Origin: an uncultured Oscillospiraceae bacterium | GTDB lineage: Bacteria; Bacillota; Clostridia; Oscillospirales; Oscillospiraceae | Direction of reading: 5' to 3' | DNA: 17,495 bases | NCBI GenBank assembly: GCA_934597585.1 | Contig: CAKTSA010000033.1 | Span: forward strand, 1-17,495 | Shown here: piece by piece, positions 13,837 through 17,495 of the stretch | Numbering within the stretch: position 1 is the first letter of the stretch | Layout of the letters: each line of letters opens with the position of its first letter | Position numbers and translations under genes: made by a program | The notes under the pieces: generated by a model | What the model was told of the DNA's origin: nothing | The model's database searches: none | What the model saw: the letters and a program-made list of their open reading frames with translations, nothing else

Positions 13837-15092
13837 GATGCCACCTTCTCCCCTGCCGCCCGGCGTGCCAGCGTGCGCTTGTCACACAGGCTGATGGCCG
13901 CCGACACCAGAATGCCCGCCGCCGCCAGTCCGGCGATCATCAGATAGACGCTGAAATAGCTCTTGGTGGCATCATAGAGGACTCCGGCAATGGTGCTGCC
14001 GAAGGAGGCGAACAGCAGGTTCGTCACCACCACCGACAGGTTCAGGGAGTAGTGCTGCATGCCGTAGTAGGAACTGACGAAAGCCGCGTTGGCGGGGGTC
14101 ACGCCGCCGTAGGACATGCCGCCGATGATGAAGCCCGCCACCAGCACCGGGAAGCTGCCCAGCTTCAGCGCCGCCACCAGTATGGCAGCGGTCACCAGAA
14201 ACAGGGCGTTCACTGTCTGCATGGTGCGGCTGCGGCCCGCCTTGTCGAACATGCCGCCGAAGATCACGCGGCCGATGCCGTTGAAAATGGAGATCAGGCC
14301 CACCACCGTGGCGATGGTGCCGGCGGAGATGCCGATGCCGATCTCACGGGCGATGCCGCTGGCTTGAGACACCAGCACCAGTCCGGCGGCGCTCAGCAGG
14401 ATGGCCCACAGGTAAAACAGCCACATGGAGGGCGTTTTCAGCATGGAAACGGTATCCAGCTCCGCCGCCACGGGGTTCACATACTTTTTCTTGCTCTGGG
14501 CAGCGGCGGGAGGGACAAAATCAGCGCTGGGCTTTTCCAGCAGGAAGCCGCCCACGGCCATGACCACCGCCGCAATGATGCCCAGCACCACGAAGCTGTG
14601 CCGCCACGCGCCCACGGTGTCCGGGGTGAAGGTCTGATAGAGCTTGCCCACCAGAAAGCTGCTGAGGCCGAAGCCCATCAGCAGGATGCCGGAGACCAGT
14701 CCGGCCTTGTCGGGAAACCACTTGCCCACCGTGCCCAGCACGGCGTTGTAGGAAAGACCCGACGCGAAGCCGCAGATGACGCCGAAGCCGATGTACAGCA
14801 TCAGGATCGACTGGATGTTGGCCGTCAGCAGGAAACCCGCCAGAAACAGCGCCGCGGACACCCACAGGTACACCTTCTGGCTGACCTTGCCGGACAGCAG
14901 GCCCCCCACCAGACCGCCCAGGCAGAAAAAGCTCATGACGATGGTGAAGGTCAGGGACAGCTGGGCGGCGCTCCACTGGGGGAATTCCGCCGCGATGGGG
15001 CCGGACAGCACGCTCCACGCGTACACAAGGCCCGACAGCAGCAGCACAGCGCAGCCCACGATGGCATAGAGCCAGCGATTGGTTTTCTTCAT
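13833..15092 (-). CDS. MFS transporter, OFA (oxalate/formate antiporter) family
   Basis: Twelve-TM major facilitator protein of 419 residues. The N-terminus NRWLYAIVGCAVLLLSGLVYAWSVLSGPI at about 5-33 and the following EFPQWSAAQLSLTFTIVMSFFCLGGLVGG are typical of OFA proteins, which carry small monocarboxylates such as oxalate, formate, lactate or pyruvate. A central loop rich in Lys/Ser (AAAQSKKKYVNP, about residue 205) separates the two six-helix halves; NGIGRVIFGGMFDKAGRSRT is the repeated loop motif in the second half. It lies 14 bases after the aminotransferase gene with AGAGGAG before its ATG, and overlaps the P-loop gene by four bases. In this operon it may export the fatty acid product or import a 2-oxoacid or amino acid; direction and cargo are inference. 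Confidence 0.92.
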   Translation of the reverse strand: MKKTNRWLYAIVGCAVLLLSGLVYAWSVLSGPIAAEFPQWSAAQLSLTFTIVMSFFCLGGLVGGLLSGKVSQKVYLWVSAALFLAGFLLTANIQSILMLYIGFGVICGFASGLSYNAVLGTVGKWFPDKAGLVSGILLMGFGLSSFLVGKLYQTFTPDTVGAWRHSFVVLGIIAAVVMAVGGFLLEKPSADFVPPAAAQSKKKYVNPVAAELDTVSMLKTPSMWLFYLWAILLSAAGLVLVSQASGIAREIGIGISAGTIATVVGLISIFNGIGRVIFGGMFDKAGRSRTMQTVNALFLVTAAILVAALKLGSFPVLVAGFIIGGMSYGGVTPANAAFVSSYYGMQHYSLNLSVVVTNLLFASFGSTIAGVLYDATKSYFSVYLMIAGLAAAGILVSAAISLCDKRTLARRAAGEKVAS

Positions 15093-15107
15093 TGGCAGTC
15101 TCCTCTC

Positions 15108-16292
15108 TTACTTCGTTTCGATCAGCTTTTGGAACGCCGGCAGGCTGCGGCGGATCATGTCGTTGCTGACGCAGTAGGACAGGCGGAAGTAGCCCTTCAC
15201 GCCGAAGTCGTCGGAGGGGACCACCAGCAGATTCTCCTTCTTGGCCCGCTGGGAGAAGGCTTCGGCGTCGCCGCCGGGCGCTTTGACGAACAGGTAGAAA
15301 GCGCCGTCCGGCTTGGCACACTCGTAGCCGTAGGAGGTCAGGGCCTCGTACAGCAGGGTGCGGTTCTCATCGTAGCTGCGCAGGTCGGGCCGCAGCTTGG
15401 CACACCGGGCGATGACACGCTGGATCAGGCTGGGGGCGCAGGTGTGGGCGTCCATACGGGCCGCACCCTTGACGCAGGTGTACAGCTCCGCCGACTGTTC
15501 GGCGCAGTCCGGCACACAGACGTAGCCGATACGCTCGCCGGGCAGGCTCAGGCTCTTGGAGTAGGAGTAGCAGATCACCGTGTTGGGGTAGATGGCGGGG
15601 ATAAAGGGGACCTCCACGCCACCGTAGACCAGCTCACGGTAGGGCTCGTCGGAGATGATATAGATGGGGTGGCCGACCTCCTGAGACTTCTTCGTCAGGA
15701 TGGCCGCCAGCTTTTTCAGTGTCTCGGCGGTATACACCACGCCGGAGGGGTTATTGGGGGAGTTGATGATAACGGCCTGGGTGTGGCCGGTGATGGCCTT
15801 TTCCACGCCGTCCAGGTCGATCTGGAACGCCTTGGTGTCCGCCTCCACCACCACAAGGCGGCTGCCGGAGGACTGGGTAAAGGGCCGGTACTCCGGGAAG
15901 AAGGGCGCGATGGCGATGATCTCGGTCTCGCTGTCGATATGCAGGGCACGCAGCACCGCCATCAGGGCGGGCGCCGCGCCGCAGGTGAAGAACAGGTTCT
16001 CCGGGCGGATGGTCATGCCGCTGCGCTCCGTCAGATCCTCAGCCACGGCCTTACGGACGCCGTCATAGCCCACCGCGCTGGTGTAGCCATGGACCTGAAT
16101 GCTGTCCTCGGTGGCCAGAATGTCCCGGATGGCGTCGGCCACTTCAGGGGGTGCGGGGATGCTGGGGTTGCCCAGACTGTAATCATAGACGCTTTCCGCA
16201 CCCACAACGGCCTTCTGCCGCAGGCTGAATTCAAAGATCTCACGGATGCAGGAGCTGTTGCTGCCCAGCTTCATGGCGGTATCGTTCAACAT
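15108..16292 (-). CDS. PLP-dependent class I/II aminotransferase
   Basis: Fold-type I aminotransferase, first gene of the nine-gene unit and the likely entry step: amino acid plus 2-oxoglutarate (or similar acceptor) to the 2-oxoacid used by the downstream oxidoreductase. In 394 residues the expected PLP residues are seen: Asn181 in NSPNNPSG, Asp215 and Tyr218 in ISDEPYRE, the Schiff-base Lys246 in SYSKSLSLPGER, and Arg254 in the same motif; an Arg in FRLSYC near the C-terminus would bind the substrate carboxylate. The start at 16292 has GAGGAG 8 bases upstream; an internal ATG at 16274 is less well placed. Substrate (branched-chain, aromatic or aspartate/alanine-like) cannot be assigned. It diverges from the LysR gene. 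Confidence 0.93.
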   Translation of the reverse strand: MLNDTAMKLGSNSSCIREIFEFSLRQKAVVGAESVYDYSLGNPSIPAPPEVADAIRDILATEDSIQVHGYTSAVGYDGVRKAVAEDLTERSGMTIRPENLFFTCGAAPALMAVLRALHIDSETEIIAIAPFFPEYRPFTQSSGSRLVVVEADTKAFQIDLDGVEKAITGHTQAVIINSPNNPSGVVYTAETLKKLAAILTKKSQEVGHPIYIISDEPYRELVYGGVEVPFIPAIYPNTVICYSYSKSLSLPGERIGYVCVPDCAEQSAELYTCVKGAARMDAHTCAPSLIQRVIARCAKLRPDLRSYDENRTLLYEALTSYGYECAKPDGAFYLFVKAPGGDAEAFSQRAKKENLLVVPSDDFGVKGYFRLSYCVSNDMIRRSLPAFQKLIETK

Positions 16293-16326
16293 AGTTTCTT
16301 CTCCTCATTTTTCCTGTTCTTCCGCA

Positions 16327-16355
16327 TGGCAGGGGCGGTGCGTCCGCCCCTGCCA
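16327..16355. repeat. perfect GC-rich hairpin in the leader of the nine-gene operon
   Basis: A 12-bp perfect inverted repeat (TGGCAGGGGCGG at 16327-16338, CCGCCCCTGCCA at 16344-16355) with a 5-base loop, about 35 bases before the aminotransferase start codon and inside its 5' leader. No T-tract follows on the minus strand, so it is not a standard terminator. It may be a REP-like palindrome or an RNA-stability or attenuation element. Confidence 0.8.
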
Positions 16356-16410
16356 AAGAGAAGAGAGGTGGTATAGGGTCTCGCTGCTGCTATTTACTGT
16401 AACTTTTTTC

Positions 16411-16439
16411 TTGACATTTGTGAAACGGGGAAATATGAT
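16411..16439 (+). promoter_or_regulatory. near-consensus sigma-A promoter of the LysR gene
   Basis: TTGACA (16411-16416) and TATGAT (16434-16439) are separated by 17 bases, about 50 bases before the ATG at 16487. The -35 region lies in a partial dyad, TTNACA-N2-TGTNAA (16411-16424). No comparably strong promoter is visible for the divergent minus-strand operon; only a TATACC with no good -35 is seen, which would fit activator-dependent transcription. Confidence 0.8.
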
Positions 16440-16440
16440 A

Positions 16441-16463
16441 GCTCATAAGAAAATCCTATGAGC
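16441..16463. promoter_or_regulatory. candidate LysR operator at the lysR transcription start
   Basis: Perfect 7-bp inverted repeat GCTCATA-N9-TATGAGC lying across the predicted +1 of the LysR gene. It is suited to autorepression, and from the other side lies upstream of the nine-gene operon. LysR proteins usually bind dyads with a T-N11-A core, and TCATA-N9-TATGA contains such spacing options; binding is inferred. Confidence 0.45.
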
Positions 16464-16486
16464 CACACAAAAGGAGCGGATGACCA

Positions 16487-17389
16487 ATGGACGTGCAGAA
16501 GCTGGTGGCGCTGGCCGCTATCGTAGAGGCGGGCAGCATGACCCGCGCCGCGGAGCAGCTGGGCTATTCCCAGGCGGGGCTGACCTATATGATGAACAGT
16601 CTGGAGGATGAGATCGGCCTGTGCCTGCTGGACCGCAGCCACAGCGGCGTGCGCCTCAGCGAGAGCGGACGCCAGCTGATGCCGGAGATCCGCCGCTTCC
16701 TCCGCAGCTACGATTCGCTGGACGCCGCCATCCGCGGCTGCAAGCAGGCCCAGAGCAGCACCCTGCGGATCGCTGCGGTGGACACCGTGTCCCAGCGGTG
16801 GCTGCCGGAGGCCATTGCCCGGCTGCGGGCGGAGTATCCCCACGTCCGGGTCAGCGTGGTGTCAGAGTCGCCGCTGGTCATCAACAACTGGATGAAGGAC
16901 GGCAGCGTGGACCTGGCGGTCACCGACCGGGCGTGGACCAGCAAGGAGCTGGGCTGGGTCAGCGTGTTCAAGGACCTCTTCCGGGGTGTGTTCCCCCTGG
17001 GCAGCATCAAGGGGGATTCCGTCCCCCTGGAGCGCTTCAGCGGAGAGGCCGTCATCATGCCGGACTACGGACAGAATGTGGATATCCCCCGGATATTCAA
17101 AAAGCACCACATCGACGTGGCCTATACCGACGACCGGATGGGCAACCGCTCGGTGCTGGCGGCGGTGGCCGCCGGGCTGGGCGTCACCATCATGCCCCAG
17201 CTGGAGCTGGATTACTACGCGGCGCAGAACGTGGTGACGCTGCCGCTGGAGCCCCGCCAGTACCGTGAGCTGGGGGTGGCCACGCCCCGGGGCGGCCAGC
17301 CGGACCCCATCGCGCAGGAGTTCGTCCGCTACCTGAAGCAGGTGGTGAAGAAAACAGAAAAGCCCCCGGTCAGCCCGGAGGAAGCATAA
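16487..17389 (+). CDS. LysR family transcriptional regulator
   Basis: DNA-binding regulator of 300 residues, the usual length. The N-terminal winged helix-turn-helix covers about 1-65, with the recognition region SMTRAAEQLGYSQAGLTYMMNSLEDEIGLCLLDR and LSESGRQLM ending the domain. A linker helix to about 90 is followed by the effector-binding domain (about 92-285), with LRIAAVDTVSQRWLPEAIARLRAEYP at its start and AAGLGVTIMPQLELDYY near its end. The start is supported by AAAAGGAG 10 bases before and by the first methionine aligning with the family start (MDVQKLVALAAIVEAGS). It is divergent from the aminotransferase-to-butyrate-kinase operon, the classical LysR arrangement, so it probably activates that operon in response to a substrate or intermediate and represses itself. 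Confidence 0.94.
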   Translation: MDVQKLVALAAIVEAGSMTRAAEQLGYSQAGLTYMMNSLEDEIGLCLLDRSHSGVRLSESGRQLMPEIRRFLRSYDSLDAAIRGCKQAQSSTLRIAAVDTVSQRWLPEAIARLRAEYPHVRVSVVSESPLVINNWMKDGSVDLAVTDRAWTSKELGWVSVFKDLFRGVFPLGSIKGDSVPLERFSGEAVIMPDYGQNVDIPRIFKKHHIDVAYTDDRMGNRSVLAAVAAGLGVTIMPQLELDYYAAQNVVTLPLEPRQYRELGVATPRGGQPDPIAQEFVRYLKQVVKKTEKPPVSPEEA

Positions 17390-17420
17390 AAAAGAAGTCC
17401 GTTCCAAACGGACTTCTTTT
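17390..17420 (+). terminator. intrinsic terminator of the LysR gene
   Basis: Perfect 14-bp inverted repeat (17390-17403 and 17407-17420) with a tight CCA loop, starting right after the stop codon and ending in CTTCTTTT. Very convincing, although the T-run is short. Confidence 0.88.
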
Positions 17421-17456
17421 CAGTCTGTCAAAAAACTACCCAAACGCCCCTGTTTC

Positions 17457-17465
17457 TGCTATAAT
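17457..17465 (+). promoter_or_regulatory. extended -10 promoter at the right edge
   Basis: TGCTATAAT gives a consensus -10 (17460-17465) with the TG extension at 17457-17458. There is no good -35, which extended -10 promoters can do without. It lies 21 bases before a candidate start codon. Confidence 0.6.
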
Positions 17466-17486
17466 AGAAGAAAGGGGGGTGTTTAC

Positions 17487-17495
17487 ATGGAAGGC
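17487..17495 (+). CDS. first codons of a gene cut by the window edge
   Basis: An ATG at 17487 follows the purine-rich AAAGGGGGG (17471-17479) and an extended -10 promoter. Only three codons (M-E-G) are in view, so nothing can be said about the product. Confidence 0.5.

Noticed and set aside
16327..16355. Terminator for either divergent transcript
   Set aside because: No T-tract follows the stem on either strand, and it lies within the leader of an operon that must be read through.
14052..16376. A 774-codon open frame on the plus strand across the MFS and aminotransferase genes
   Set aside because: It spans two well-supported genes and their gap on the other strand, with His/Gln/Gly/Ala-rich sequence typical of antisense frames in GC-rich DNA. 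The same holds for 8424-9608, 9409-10701 and 11773-13185.

Overview
The window reads as a piece of chromosome from a GC-rich anaerobic Bacillota, most likely a gut-type Clostridia member of the Oscillospiraceae (Oscillibacter/Flavonifractor-like). Grounds: an LTA-synthase-like enzyme (Gram-positive envelope), S-layer-homology-like repeats, strong AGGAGG-type ribosome binding sites, ferredoxin-linked 2-oxoacid oxidation, and a phosphate butyryltransferase/butyrate kinase pair. The organism assignment is inference. Coding density is high, and no gap without a gene exceeds 300 bases. I see no rRNA, tRNA, CRISPR array, insertion sequence or prophage.

Layout. (1) 81-1888, minus strand: a HAD-IIA (NagD-like) phosphatase and a BAAT-C-type alpha/beta hydrolase, each with a plausible promoter. 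(2) 2148-4820, plus: a five-TM LTA-synthase-like sulfatase/phosphotransferase whose C-terminus carries three degenerate SLH-like repeats, closed by a strong terminator. (3) 5010-6976, plus: an ECF-type sigma factor translationally coupled to a single-pass membrane protein with a large outside domain, presumably its anti-sigma partner. (4) 7172-8427, plus: an ECF-transporter S component followed by a minimal nucleotidyltransferase/HEPN-like pair. (5) 8550-16292, minus: nine tightly packed genes. (6) 16487-17389, plus: a divergent LysR regulator with a near-consensus promoter, its terminator, and the first codons of another gene at the right edge.

The nine-gene minus-strand run is the centrepiece. 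In order of transcription it encodes a PLP aminotransferase, an OFA-family MFS transporter, a P-loop NTPase of unknown role, a 2x[4Fe-4S] ferredoxin, the alpha, beta and gamma subunits of a 2-oxoacid:ferredoxin oxidoreductase, phosphate butyryltransferase and butyrate kinase. Together they can form a complete route: amino acid to 2-oxoacid, to acyl-CoA plus reduced ferredoxin, to acyl-phosphate, to free acid plus ATP. This is an oxidative Stickland-type branch with substrate-level phosphorylation, packed in one transcription unit and probably controlled by the divergent LysR protein. The actual amino acid cannot be read from sequence; branched-chain substrates are the best guess.
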